From contig DAOVLG010000026.1 in NCBI GenBank assembly GCA_030631385.1, positions 1-11,355 of the forward strand: a stretch of 11,355 bases of DNA, written 5' to 3'. The notes beneath the pieces were generated by a model, which saw only the letters and a program-made list of their open reading frames with translations, did no database searches and was not told the DNA's origin. The DNA comes from Candidatus Coatesiibacteriota bacterium (GTDB lineage Bacteria; RBG-13-66-14). The stretch's first letter is position 1, and every line of letters starts with the position of its first letter. Below, piece after piece: positions 5,845 through 11,355 of the stretch. A program made the position numbers and the translations under genes.

Positions 5845-6312
5845 ATGAATATCGGTTCCTATCTCGGTCCGGAGAACGTGATCCTGACGATGAAGGCCAC
5901 CGATAAGAAGGGGGCCATCGCCGAGCTGGTGGACAACCTGGTCCAGGCCGGTCGGCTGACCGAGCCGGATGAGCTCATCGAGGCGGTCGTCGCCCGGGAG
6001 GAACTCTGCACCACCGGTCTGGAGAACGGGGTCGCCATCCCCCACCCGCGCCACGGTCAGCCCCATCTCATCGAGGGTCTGGCCATCGTTTTCGGGCGGA
6101 AGAAGAGGGGGCTCGATTTCGAGAGCATGGACGGAAAGCCGACCAGGCTCCTTTTTCTGTTGTGCGCCGAGAGCGATACGGTTCATCTGCGCTCCCTGGC
6201 CCGTCTCTCCCGTCTGCTGAAGGACTCCAATTTCCGCAAGCGCCTGATGGAGGCCGTCGATCCCGAGGGGATCATCGCGGTGGTCGGGGAGGCGGAGGGC
6301 GCTCTTGACTAG
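5845..6312 (+). CDS. ptsN: PTS EIIA domain protein of the fructose/nitrogen type (PtsN)
   Basis: A 155-residue single-domain EIIA of the mannitol/fructose (PTS EIIA type 2) family, the length of PtsN. The active-site segment GVAIPHPR places the phosphorylated histidine at His67. Other family features are KKGAIAELVDNL near 21-32 and the REELCTTGLENG loop just before the active site. In PTS-Ntr systems this protein accepts phosphate from HPr/NPr and regulates potassium transport, carbon/nitrogen balance or sigma-54-dependent genes. No EIIB or EIIC transport component is nearby, which favours a regulatory role. GGAGG at 5833-5837 is seven bases from the ATG. It is followed after 97 bases by hprK, a neighbour pairing common in proteobacterial PTS-Ntr clusters. 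A stray EIIA of a sugar permease is less likely. Confidence 0.92.
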   Translation: MNIGSYLGPENVILTMKATDKKGAIAELVDNLVQAGRLTEPDELIEAVVAREELCTTGLENGVAIPHPRHGQPHLIEGLAIVFGRKKRGLDFESMDGKPTRLLFLLCAESDTVHLRSLARLSRLLKDSNFRKRLMEAVDPEGIIAVVGEAEGALD

Positions 6313-6338
6313 CGGGTTGAAAGGTGCTTGATCGAAAG

Positions 6339-6364
6339 CGGGCAAGGGTGGGGACCCTTGCCCG
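6339..6364 (+). other. Strong intercistronic hairpin between ptsN and hprK
   Basis: CGGGCAAGGGT (6339-6349) and ACCCTTGCCCG (6354-6364) form an 11-bp perfect stem with a GGGG loop. What follows (ATATACGAAAGA) is not T-rich, so it is not a standard intrinsic terminator. It may stabilise or process the ptsN message, or attenuate hprK expression. Confidence 0.7.
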
Positions 6365-6409
6365 ATATACGAAAGAGGGTTCCACCCCGCCCCCGAGGAT
6401 TGGTTGCTC

Positions 6410-7408
6410 ATGGCGGTAACGGTTCGCGAGCTTTACGAGGACAACAGGACTAAGCTCAACCTCACCCTCGCCACCGACTCCGATGCGCTGGACGGGGAGA
6501 TCTGCCGGCCCGACATCGAGCGTCCCGGCCTGGCGCTGGCCGGCTACTTCGACGTCTTCCCCGCCAACCGCGTCCTGGTCCTGGGGCACACCGAGAACAG
6601 CTACCTGGCCACGGTGGACACCGTTGAGCGTCGGCGGGTCTTCGACCGCCTGACGAGCGAGTGCGGCGTCCCCTGCTTCGTGGTCACCCGGGGGTACGAC
6701 CCACCGGGGGAACTGCTCGAATGCTGTGCAGTGGCGGGGCCGCCCATCCTCACGACCCCGGAGCACACCCAGCAGGTGATGAACGTCCTGGGGTACTACC
6801 TCCAGGAGGTGCTGGCCCCGGTGGAGAAGGTCCACGGCGTCCTGGTGGACATCAACGGGGTGGGGGTGCTGATCCTGGGCGAGGCGGGGATCGGCAAGAG
6901 CGAGTGCGCCCTGGACCTGGTCGCCCGGGGGCACCGCCTGGTGGCCGACGACGTGGTCGAGGTCAAGGCCCGCTTCAACTCGGTCCTCATCGGCTCGAGT
7001 CCGGGGAGGATCCGGGAGTACATGGAGATCCGGGGGATCGGGATCATCAACGTCCGCCACCTCTTCGGGGTCAACGCGGTGCGCGACCAGAAACGCATCG
7101 AGCTGGTGATCCAGATCCACCGGTGGGACGGGACCTACAGCTACGACCGCGTCGGCCTGGATACGGAGTACCGGACCCTTCTTGGCATCAAGATTCCCCA
7201 GATCGTCATCCCGGCCATCCCGGGGAAGAATCTTGGGACGATCGTGGAGTTGGCGGCGGCCAGCCACCTGTTGCGCCGGCGCGGCTACAACCCGGCCCGG
7301 GAGCTCGACACCCAGCTTCTCCGGGAGATGAACGCCCAGGCCGAAGAGGCCAAAGAGGCCGAGGAGCCGTACGTGGACCCGACCGACGACCTGCGGGACG
7401 TGGAGTGA
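6410..7408 (+). CDS. hprK: HPr kinase/phosphorylase
   Basis: A 332-residue bifunctional enzyme that phosphorylates HPr on its regulatory serine with ATP or pyrophosphate and reverses the reaction. The N-terminal regulatory domain (1-135) has RPGLALAGYFDVFPANRVLVLGHTE. The C-terminal kinase domain has VHGVLVDINGVGVLILGEAG with His142, the Walker A loop GEAGIGKS (157-164, Lys163), the Asp180-Asp181 pair in LVADDVVEV, and the family signature EIRGIGIINVRHLFG (207-221). All catalytic positions of the family appear intact. I chose ATG 6410 (start MAVTVREL, as in homologues); TTG at 6404 lies only five bases after GAGG (6395-6398) and is a possible alternative start. The gene follows ptsN; the HPr substrate gene is not in the window. 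The last 30 residues are an acidic tail. Confidence 0.94.
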   Translation: MAVTVRELYEDNRTKLNLTLATDSDALDGEICRPDIERPGLALAGYFDVFPANRVLVLGHTENSYLATVDTVERRRVFDRLTSECGVPCFVVTRGYDPPGELLECCAVAGPPILTTPEHTQQVMNVLGYYLQEVLAPVEKVHGVLVDINGVGVLILGEAGIGKSECALDLVARGHRLVADDVVEVKARFNSVLIGSSPGRIREYMEIRGIGIINVRHLFGVNAVRDQKRIELVIQIHRWDGTYSYDRVGLDTEYRTLLGIKIPQIVIPAIPGKNLGTIVELAAASHLLRRRGYNPARELDTQLLREMNAQAEEAKEAEEPYVDPTDDLRDVE

Positions 7409-7427
7409 GGTTGGGCCGGTTCAGCCC

Positions 7428-7778
7428 GTGCGTCGCGATCCTCGCCGCCGGGATGCTTGTCTGGAGAAGGCCGAGCCCTGGCGGGATACGGTGGACGGTT
7501 TCCTCAATGCCGTCGGGGAGGGCGACGTCGCCGGAGCGGCGGAATACTGCGTCGGTGATTTTAGCGATCTGGCGCTCTACCTGGAACCGGGCGTGAGACC
7601 CGAGTTGACGCGGGTGACGGTGGAGGAAGAGGGGGTATGCCTGGAGGCGAGAACACCGGGGAGGCCGGGGATGGTGCTCTTCGTCGCCGAGGATGAGGGG
7701 GATTGGGTGATCTGTGTTGAGGAGAGCCTGGAGGCGAGCCGGGCGGCAGCGCTCAACGCGACCTTCGGCGGGGAGTGA
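7428..7778 (+). CDS. Hypothetical protein, start uncertain, possibly frameshifted secreted or lipoprotein
   Basis: I do not recognise this family. The frame from GTG 7428 encodes 116 residues; the part from about residue 16 (EPWRDTVDGFLNAVGEGDVAGAAEY) onward looks like a small alpha-beta domain, with helix-strand-strand-strand-helix character reminiscent of short NTF2-like or DUF4878-like folds, but this is only an impression. The first 12 residues are Arg/Asp-rich and unconvincing, and GTG 7428 has no ribosome-binding site at normal spacing. The neighbouring frame, opening at TTG 7411 right after hprK, encodes a hydrophobic stretch (SPCVAILAAGMLVW). If one base were missing near 7450-7458, the two frames would join into a signal-peptide-like start leading into ACLEKAEPW. 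The gene lies between hprK and yraN, four bases before yraN, so it is probably co-transcribed. Confidence 0.55.
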   Translation: MRRDPRRRDACLEKAEPWRDTVDGFLNAVGEGDVAGAAEYCVGDFSDLALYLEPGVRPELTRVTVEEEGVCLEARTPGRPGMVLFVAEDEGDWVICVEESLEASRAAALNATFGGE

Positions 7779-7782
7779 GCCG

Positions 7783-8163
7783 GTGAACCGGGCGGAGAAG
7801 CTGGGGGAGCGGGCCGAGGAGCTGGCGGCCGAGCTGTACGAGCGCAGGGGCTGGACCGTCGTCGCCCGCAACTGGCGGCCCCGCGGCCTGGACCTGCGGG
7901 GTGAGCTGGACCTGGTCGCCAGGAAGGGTGACCTTTTGGCCGTGGTCGAGGTGAAGGCCCGACGTCGGGTCGGCCCCGCCGGCGGACCCCGGGAGGCGGT
8001 GACCTCGGAGAAGGTCCGCCGCATCGCCCGCCTGGCCGACGCCCTCCTGGTGAGCCTGCCGGAGCTGCGCGGCCTCTACGTGCGCTTCGACGTGGTCAGT
8101 ATCCTCTGGCCAAAGGGGAAAGAGCCCGAGGTGGAGCTGATCGAGGACGCCTTCCGGCTGTAG
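7783..8163 (+). CDS. yraN: YraN/UPF0102 family nuclease-fold protein
   Basis: A 126-residue protein with the layout of the UPF0102/YraN family: an N-terminal LGERAEELAAELYERRGWTVVARNWR helix-strand, Gly40-Glu41-Leu-Asp43, then VVEVKAR with Glu56 and Lys58. The D...ExK arrangement is that of the PD-(D/E)xK / Holliday-junction-resolvase-like endonuclease fold, although the cellular role of the family is not well established. The start is GTG 7783, four bases after the preceding stop, with GGAG at 7772-7775 seven bases away. An upstream in-frame extension to 7714 overlaps the previous gene and is not supported. Length and C-terminus are normal. It is the last gene of the ptsN-hprK block; no clear terminator follows. 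Confidence 0.9.
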   Translation: MNRAEKLGERAEELAAELYERRGWTVVARNWRPRGLDLRGELDLVARKGDLLAVVEVKARRRVGPAGGPREAVTSEKVRRIARLADALLVSLPELRGLYVRFDVVSILWPKGKEPEVELIEDAFRL

Positions 8164-8244
8164 GTGGAAATCCGCCCGATTAAAATACATTGACATGGTT
8201 CAATAAGATGTCCCGGGTGTGTTGGCAGGCCGACCTAAAGGTCG

Positions 8245-8283
8245 GCCCCTACGTTGAAGCAAGGGGTTAAAACCCCTTGTCTT
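8245..8283. repeat. 39-bp hairpin repeat, copy 3
   Basis: Matches the copies at 1469 and 5054. Stem GCAAGGGG (8259-8266) with CCCCTTGT (8273-8280), loop TTAAAA. It is preceded by the GGCCGACC-TAAA-GGTCGGCC hairpin, which overlaps its first bases, and is followed by GTGTAT and GGGAGCG as in copy 2. Confidence 0.85.
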
Positions 8284-8347
8284 AGTGTATCGTGGGAGCG
8301 TATACGCAGCGCTATCCTTTCGAATGAGATGCCGTGGAGTCGCGAGA

Positions 8348-8405
8348 CCGGGGTCCAGCGCCCGGCGCTGGCGGCGAGGCTATGTAGGGTCGTCCCTCTG
8401 TGGGC
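8348..8405. repeat. 58-bp direct repeat, copy 1
   Basis: Nearly identical to 8877-8934, differing only by GAGG versus GGAG in the middle. It contains the palindrome CCAGCGCC-C-GGCGCTGG (8355-8371) and a GTAGGGTCGTCCC tail. It is followed by a CCAGCT-TAAA-AGCTGG hairpin that the second copy lacks. Confidence 0.9.
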
Positions 8406-8547
8406 CAGCTTAAAAGCTGGACATGGCCTCGCGACGTAAGTTTATTTTAGGGATCGTCACACGTTTATGAACCGGCTTAGAGTATTCTCCTGAGGCGGTT
8501 AAGGTAGTTTGTCGTTTCGCTTTCTAAACCTAAAGGACCTCTCTCGG

Positions 8548-8670
8548 ATGAACGGACAGAGATTGCGTTCTATTCCGCTGTTAGGAGCAACCGTATCCGT
8601 CGTCTTGTGCGGGCGGGCTCAGGCGTGCGCCGGCGGTGGCACAGTTTTTGCGCAAATGAACCGTGAATAA
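8548..8670 (+). CDS. Possible short signal-peptide-like ORF (40 codons), perhaps a gene remnant
   Basis: ATG 8548 opens a 40-residue frame: a short basic start (MNGQRLRS), a hydrophobic core (IPLLGATVSVVLC) and an Ala-x-Ala-like end (RAQACA), as in an export signal, then ten more residues and TAA. AAAGGA lies about ten bases upstream, slightly far for a ribosome-binding site. The last third overlaps the left arm of the inverted repeat at 8632-8651, so the stop may result from insertion of that element into a longer gene. There is no detectable homologue in my memory. A chance ORF is quite possible, and a 100-codon antisense frame also covers this area without support. Confidence 0.25.
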   Translation: MNGQRLRSIPLLGATVSVVLCGRAQACAGGGTVFAQMNRE

Positions 8671-8711
8671 CTCCGCGAAGCTCCACTCCTGCAAAAACCT
8701 GTGCCACCGCC
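8632..8711. repeat. Large inverted repeat with sigma-54-like sequence in its arms
   Basis: Left arm 8632-8651 and right arm 8691-8711 are reverse complements except for one extra base (20 against 21 bases), separated by a 39-base loop. The left arm on the plus strand contains TGGCAC-N5-TTGC (8637-8651), an exact sigma-54 core with correct spacing; the right arm on the minus strand has N6 and should not function. The right arm's CCACCGCC (8704-8711) can also pair with GGCGGTGG (8723-8730). Confidence 0.8.
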
Positions 8712-8730
8712 TCGGCAATCATGGCGGTGG
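8704..8730. other. Hairpin competing with the large inverted repeat
   Basis: CCACCGCC (8704-8711) and GGCGGTGG (8723-8730) form a perfect 8-bp stem with an 11-base loop. The same CCACCGCC pairs with GGCGGTGG at 8632-8639 in the larger structure, so the two folds are mutually exclusive. Confidence 0.65.
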
Positions 8731-8876
8731 GATAACATACACCTACGCACTGTGGCCGGTATAGATAGGGCGGTAGCGCAGTTCGTGATTGGTGATTATC
8801 CCTTTTTTTATATTTGAACGCATTTGCCGCGTGCGTGGCACTTGTAAAGGAATTGAAGGAGGCCTTCTTCACGTAG

Positions 8877-8934
8877 CCGGGGTCCAGCGCCCGGCGCTGG
8901 CGGCGGAGCTATGTAGGGTCGTCCCTCTGTGGGC
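8877..8934. repeat. 58-bp direct repeat, copy 2
   Basis: Near-identical to 8348-8405. Palindrome CCAGCGCC-C-GGCGCTGG lies at 8884-8900. Together the two copies bracket 471 bases (8406-8876). Confidence 0.9.
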
Positions 8935-8939
8935 GACCG

Positions 8940-9001
8940 GGCGGGGCGCAGAGGCCCCGCGCTACATCGGGCGACCGCGTGATTGAATCTGCGGCGGGGC
9001 G
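8940..9001. repeat. GCGGGGC palindrome and GCGTGATT modules, copy 2
   Basis: 8940-8967 matches 1405-1432 and 8977-9001 matches 1389-1413, each with two differences. Here the modules are side by side rather than overlapping. Confidence 0.75.
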
Positions 9002-9044
9002 CTGCGGGGATGGTATCCCCGCCCTACACCCCCCCTCACCCTAG

Positions 9045-9071
9045 CCCTCTCCCCCCAAAGGGGGGCGAGGG
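9045..9071. repeat. CCCTC/GAGGG hairpin repeat
   Basis: CCCTC, a one-base mismatch and six C pair with six G and GAGGG around an AAA loop. This CCCTCACCCTAGCCCTCTCC style of intergenic repeat is widespread in bacteria; related tracts lie at 1433-1457 and 3928-3952. It lies about 45 bases past the stop of the minus-strand exoribonuclease gene and could end that transcript, but it has no T-tract on either strand. Confidence 0.6.
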
Positions 9072-9115
9072 GGTTATTCTATAATAGATCGGCCCTTCCA
9101 CGGATCTACGTACAC

Positions 9116-10096
9116 TCAATCCGCCTCGCCCCGCCACAGCGGCTGCTTGCCTAACTCCCAGGCCCTTCTGGTCCAGTCGCCCGGTGTGGGGTCCTCGGCC
9201 AGATAGCGGCGGAAGATGCCCAGCTTGGCGTCTATGTTGTCAATGTGGTGCAGCACCACGGCCTCGCGGGTCTTTGGAAGGGTGGCCGCGCCGAACTCCC
9301 GCTCGCCGTGGTGGCTCAGGATCAGGTGCTCCAGCAGCAGCGTGCGCCTCTCGTCCAACTCGGTCTCCCGGGCGGCGTCGCGGACCATCTGCGCCCCGAT
9401 GACCACGTGGCCCACGAAGCGGCCCTCGTCGGTGTAGTCGTAGGTCGGCCCCCCGTCCAGTTCCTTGAGCTTGCCGACGTCGTGGAGGATCGCCCCGGCG
9501 AGTAAGAGATCGGCGTCCAGTTCCGGGTACTTTTCCGCGTAGTACCTGGCGTCCCGGGAGACGAAGAGGGTGTGCTCGAGCCAGCCGCCCCGGTAGGCCT
9601 GGTGGACGCTCTGTGCGGCGGGCCAGCGCCGGGCGGTCTCGGCGTTCTCTGCTAAAATTTTTACCACGGTCTCCTGCAGCGCCCCGTGCGTAACCTCCCC
9701 GGCCAGGTCTACCAGTTCGTCCCACATGGCCTCGATGTCGTAGGGCGTCACCGGGATCAGGTTATCCTCGTCGAAGCCCAGCTCACGGTCCTCCTCGCAC
9801 ACCGGGCGGATGTCCACCACGGTGAGCTGGAGGCCGTACTTGGGGCTGCGCTCCAGGTTTCCCCGGACGGCGACGTAGACCGTGAGAGGATCGGCGATCC
9901 GCTCGAAGGCCGGGTGGTCCGAGAAGAGGACCGCTTCGATGGAGGCGCTCGCATCGGCCAGCTTCAGCGAGAGGTAGGGATCGCCCTTCTTCGTCAGTTT
10001 CCGGTAGCGCTCGGCGATGACGAGGAAGCCCCGCCAGGGGAGAGACTCCTCGCCCATCCGCCGGATAGCCTCGGCCAGGGTTTCGAGCTCGATCAT
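9116..10096 (-). CDS. yhaM: 3'-5' exoribonuclease, YhaM family (OB-fold plus HD domain)
   Basis: A complete 326-residue protein with the two-domain plan of YhaM. Residues about 20-97 form an OB-fold nucleic-acid-binding domain (WRGFLVIAERYRKLTKKGDPYLSLKLAD...). Residues about 155-300 form a metal-dependent HD domain: HQAYRGGWLEHT (His165, His175), LHDVGK with His205-Asp206, His230, SHHG (His262-His263), and LHHIDNIDAKL with Asp286 and Asp289. YhaM enzymes trim RNA, and in some bacteria DNA, from the 3' end using divalent metal. ATG at 10096 abuts the mutS stop codon, with GAGGAG six bases upstream inside the end of mutS, so the two genes are almost certainly translationally coupled. All HD metal ligands expected for activity appear present. 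A looser HD-phosphohydrolase label would be the fallback. Confidence 0.88.
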   Translation of the reverse strand: MIELETLAEAIRRMGEESLPWRGFLVIAERYRKLTKKGDPYLSLKLADASASIEAVLFSDHPAFERIADPLTVYVAVRGNLERSPKYGLQLTVVDIRPVCEEDRELGFDEDNLIPVTPYDIEAMWDELVDLAGEVTHGALQETVVKILAENAETARRWPAAQSVHQAYRGGWLEHTLFVSRDARYYAEKYPELDADLLLAGAILHDVGKLKELDGGPTYDYTDEGRFVGHVVIGAQMVRDAARETELDERRTLLLEHLILSHHGEREFGAATLPKTREAVVLHHIDNIDAKLGIFRRYLAEDPTPGDWTRRAWELGKQPLWRGEAD

Positions 10097-11355
10097 CTAG
10101 GTCTCCTCGGTTTCTTCGCCGGTCAGGCGCTCCCTCCACTGGGCCAGGAGGTTGAGGGCGGCCAGAGGGGCGATGGTCTCCAGCTTTGTGTCACGCAGCT
10201 CCGCCGCCAGCCAGCCGTAGTCGGGTTCGTCGTCGTCGGGCTCGGGGGCGCTTAAAGCCATCTGGGCGGTGGGGGCTCCGACGCGGCCCTTTTCCAGTTC
10301 CTTTAAGAGCGCCCTGGCCCGGTGGATGATCCCCCTGGGCAGGCCGGCCAGCCGCGCCACGTGCACGCCGTAGCTGGACTGCGCCGCCCCCTCCTCGACC
10401 CGGTGCAGGAAACGGATCTCCCCCGCCCGGTCCAGCACCGCCATCTGCATGTTGAAGGCCCGGGGCAGGACCTCCACCAGGCGGGTGAGCTCGTGGTAAT
10501 GGGTGGCGAAGATGGTCCGCGCGGCTAGTTTTTCCGAATCGTGGAGGTGCTCGGCCACGGCCCAGGCGATGGCCACCCCGTCGGTGGTGCTGGTTCCCCG
10601 GCCCACCTCGTCCAGCAGGAGCAGGCTCTTGGGGGTGGCGCAGTTGACGATGCGGGCGGTCTCGGTCATCTCCACCATGAAGGTCGAGAGCCCCCGGGCG
10701 ATGTCGTCGGCGGCCCCGACCCGGGTGAACACCGCGTCCACCAGGCCCAGCCGCATGGCCTTGGCCGGGACGAAGGAGCCCATCTGGGCGAGGATAACCG
10801 CCAGGCCGACCTGGCGAAGATAGGTTGACTTGCCGGCCATGTTGGGGCCGGTGAGGATCATGATCTGCCTCATCTCGCCGCTCAGCCGGCAGTCGTTCGG
10901 CACGAAGGGGCCCTTGCCGTAGCGCTCCACCAGGGGATGGCGCCCGTCGGTGATCTCGAGGTTCCGCCCCTCGTCGAGCTCGGGTCTGCACCAGCCTTGT
11001 TGGGCGGCGGTCTCGGCCAGGGAGGCGAGCAGGTCCAGCCGGGCCAGCGCCCCGGCCAGCTCGGCCAGCTCACCGGTCCAGCGGTTCAGCTCCTCCACCA
11101 ACCGCCGGAAGAGGCGGACCTCCAGACCGGCCAGCTGCTCCCGGCCCGGGGTGACGACCGCCTCCTTCTCCTTGAGCTCCGGGGTGATGTAACGCTCGGC
11201 GGCGACCAGGGTCTGCTTGCGCCGGTAGTCCTCGGGCACCAGCTCCGCCTTGGAGCGCGGCACCTCGAGGAAGTAGCCGAAGACCTTGTTGAAGCCGACC
11301 TTGAGGGTGGTTATGCCGGTGCGTTTCCGCTCGGTCTCCTGGAGCTCGCGGATCC
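10097..11355 (-). CDS. mutS: DNA mismatch repair protein MutS, N-terminally cut by the window
   Basis: The last 418 residues are visible; the N-terminal mismatch-recognition and connector domains lie beyond the right edge. The fragment opens in the clamp/lever region (IRELQETERKRTGITTLKVGFN, then YFLEVPRSK), runs through long lever helices, and contains the ABC-type ATPase: Walker A TGPNMAGKS at about visible residues 168-176, STFMVEMTE, Walker B LLLLDEVGRGTST, and ATHYHEL. This identifies canonical MutS rather than MutS2, which has a C-terminal Smr domain. Near the C-terminus QMALS occupies the place of the beta-clamp-binding QMSLL of E. coli MutS, and LETIAPLAALNLL is the usual C-terminal dimer helix. 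MutS binds mismatches and recruits MutL. The stop TAG abuts the start of the exoribonuclease gene. Confidence 0.95.
   Translation of the reverse strand, partial: IRELQETERKRTGITTLKVGFNKVFGYFLEVPRSKAELVPEDYRRKQTLVAAERYITPELKEKEAVVTPGREQLAGLEVRLFRRLVEELNRWTGELAELAGALARLDLLASLAETAAQQGWCRPELDEGRNLEITDGRHPLVERYGKGPFVPNDCRLSGEMRQIMILTGPNMAGKSTYLRQVGLAVILAQMGSFVPAKAMRLGLVDAVFTRVGAADDIARGLSTFMVEMTETARIVNCATPKSLLLLDEVGRGTSTTDGVAIAWAVAEHLHDSEKLAARTIFATHYHELTRLVEVLPRAFNMQMAVLDRAGEIRFLHRVEEGAAQSSYGVHVARLAGLPRGIIHRARALLKELEKGRVGAPTAQMALSAPEPDDDEPDYGWLAAELRDTKLETIAPLAALNLLAQWRERLTGEETEET

Larger units (their letters stand above)
8164..9115. other. Long non-coding, repeat-rich region between yraN and the exoribonuclease gene
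   Basis: This 952-base stretch separates convergent genes and has no confident coding sequence. It holds a perfect GGCCGACC-TAAA-GGTCGGCC hairpin (8228-8247), the third copy of the 39-bp repeat, a 58-bp repeat in two copies (8348-8405 and 8877-8934), a less GC-rich middle segment with a 40-codon ORF and a large inverted repeat, the GCGGGGC and GCGTGATT modules (8940-9001), and a CCCTC/GAGGG hairpin (9045-9071). A TTGACA at 8190-8195 has no matching -10 box. Confidence 0.75.

Noticed and set aside
6272..7267. 331-codon frame antisense to hprK
   Set aside because: A composition shadow of hprK in high-GC DNA, rich in Asp, His, Pro and Val, with no recognisable fold.
6661..7596. 311-codon plus-strand frame overlapping hprK
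   Set aside because: A Gly/Pro/Arg-rich out-of-frame reading of hprK. Only its last part (7411 onward) is of interest, as a possible signal-peptide frame.
7206..8024. 272-codon minus-strand frame across hprK and yraN
   Set aside because: An Arg/Pro/Ser-rich shadow spanning three well-supported plus-strand genes.
8190..8218. TTGACA at 8190 as a promoter
   Set aside because: No -10 box occurs 16-18 bases downstream; that stretch is GC-rich (CCCGGGTG).
8765..8810. tRNA-like start (GGGCGGTAGCGCAGTTCG) followed by a T-run
   Set aside because: Only a D-arm-like stretch is present; no anticodon arm, T-arm GTTCGAATC motif or acceptor pairing follows.
8570..8872. 100-codon minus-strand frame in the large gap
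   Set aside because: It runs through both arms of the inverted repeat, has no ribosome-binding site I can see, and no recognisable domain; it is kept only as a weak alternative to the 40-codon plus-strand frame.
11350..11355. BamHI site (GGATCC) exactly at the right edge as a cloning junction
   Set aside because: It encodes conserved MutS residues in frame, and a six-base site at the edge can occur by chance.

Overview
The window is GC-rich bacterial chromosome with ten protein genes and several long intergenic stretches filled with short palindromic repeats. The genes suggest a Gram-negative-type cell: a polyisoprenyl-phosphate sugar-1-phosphate transferase, a PtsN/HprK regulatory PTS pair, a PIB-1 copper ATPase, and exact matches to the sigma-54 promoter consensus. 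The taxon cannot be fixed from this sequence. An uncultivated candidate phylum is plausible, and a Coatesbacteria-like genome would fit the GC content and repeat style, but that is a guess. No tRNA, rRNA, CRISPR array, transposase or phage gene was seen.

Layout. (1) 1-843, minus: the N-terminal 281 residues of a membrane-anchored protein that appears to join an SPFH/prohibitin-like domain to a type I phosphodiesterase (alkaline-phosphatase superfamily) domain; it runs off the left edge. (2) 987-3902, plus: a 69-residue HMA metallochaperone-like protein and a complete 727-residue Cu(I) P-type ATPase, separated by about 520 bases of repeats. (3) 4319-4978, plus: a small sugar-phosphate transferase preceded by a sigma-54-type element and a near-consensus sigma-70-type promoter in tandem. 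(4) 5340-5669, plus: rplU (L21), apparently monocistronic, with its own promoter and a good intrinsic terminator and no rpmA behind it. (5) 5845-8163, plus: ptsN, hprK, an unrecognised short gene with a possible frameshift, and yraN, probably co-transcribed from a promoter just upstream of ptsN. (6) 8164-9115: 952 bases with no confident gene. They hold several repeat families, including a 58-bp near-identical direct repeat bracketing a 471-bp segment. That segment has a 40-codon signal-peptide-like ORF and a strong inverted repeat that embeds a second sigma-54-like element. (7) 9116-11355, minus: the C-terminal 418 residues of MutS, directly followed (stop codon abutting start codon) by a YhaM-family OB/HD 3'-5' exoribonuclease.

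How the genes fit together. The HMA protein and CopA form a copper-efflux module. PtsN and HprK form a phosphorelay-control module in which HprK would phosphorylate HPr/NPr on serine and PtsN would take phosphate on His67; no PTS permease is present, so a regulatory role is likely. YraN and MutS/YhaM are nucleic-acid housekeeping functions, and the sugar transferase would start a surface glycan. No complete new defence or biosynthetic system is evident. The most unusual items are the SPFH-phosphodiesterase fusion with an apparently substituted nucleophile, the two sigma-54-like elements, and the repeat-bounded segment at 8406-8876.
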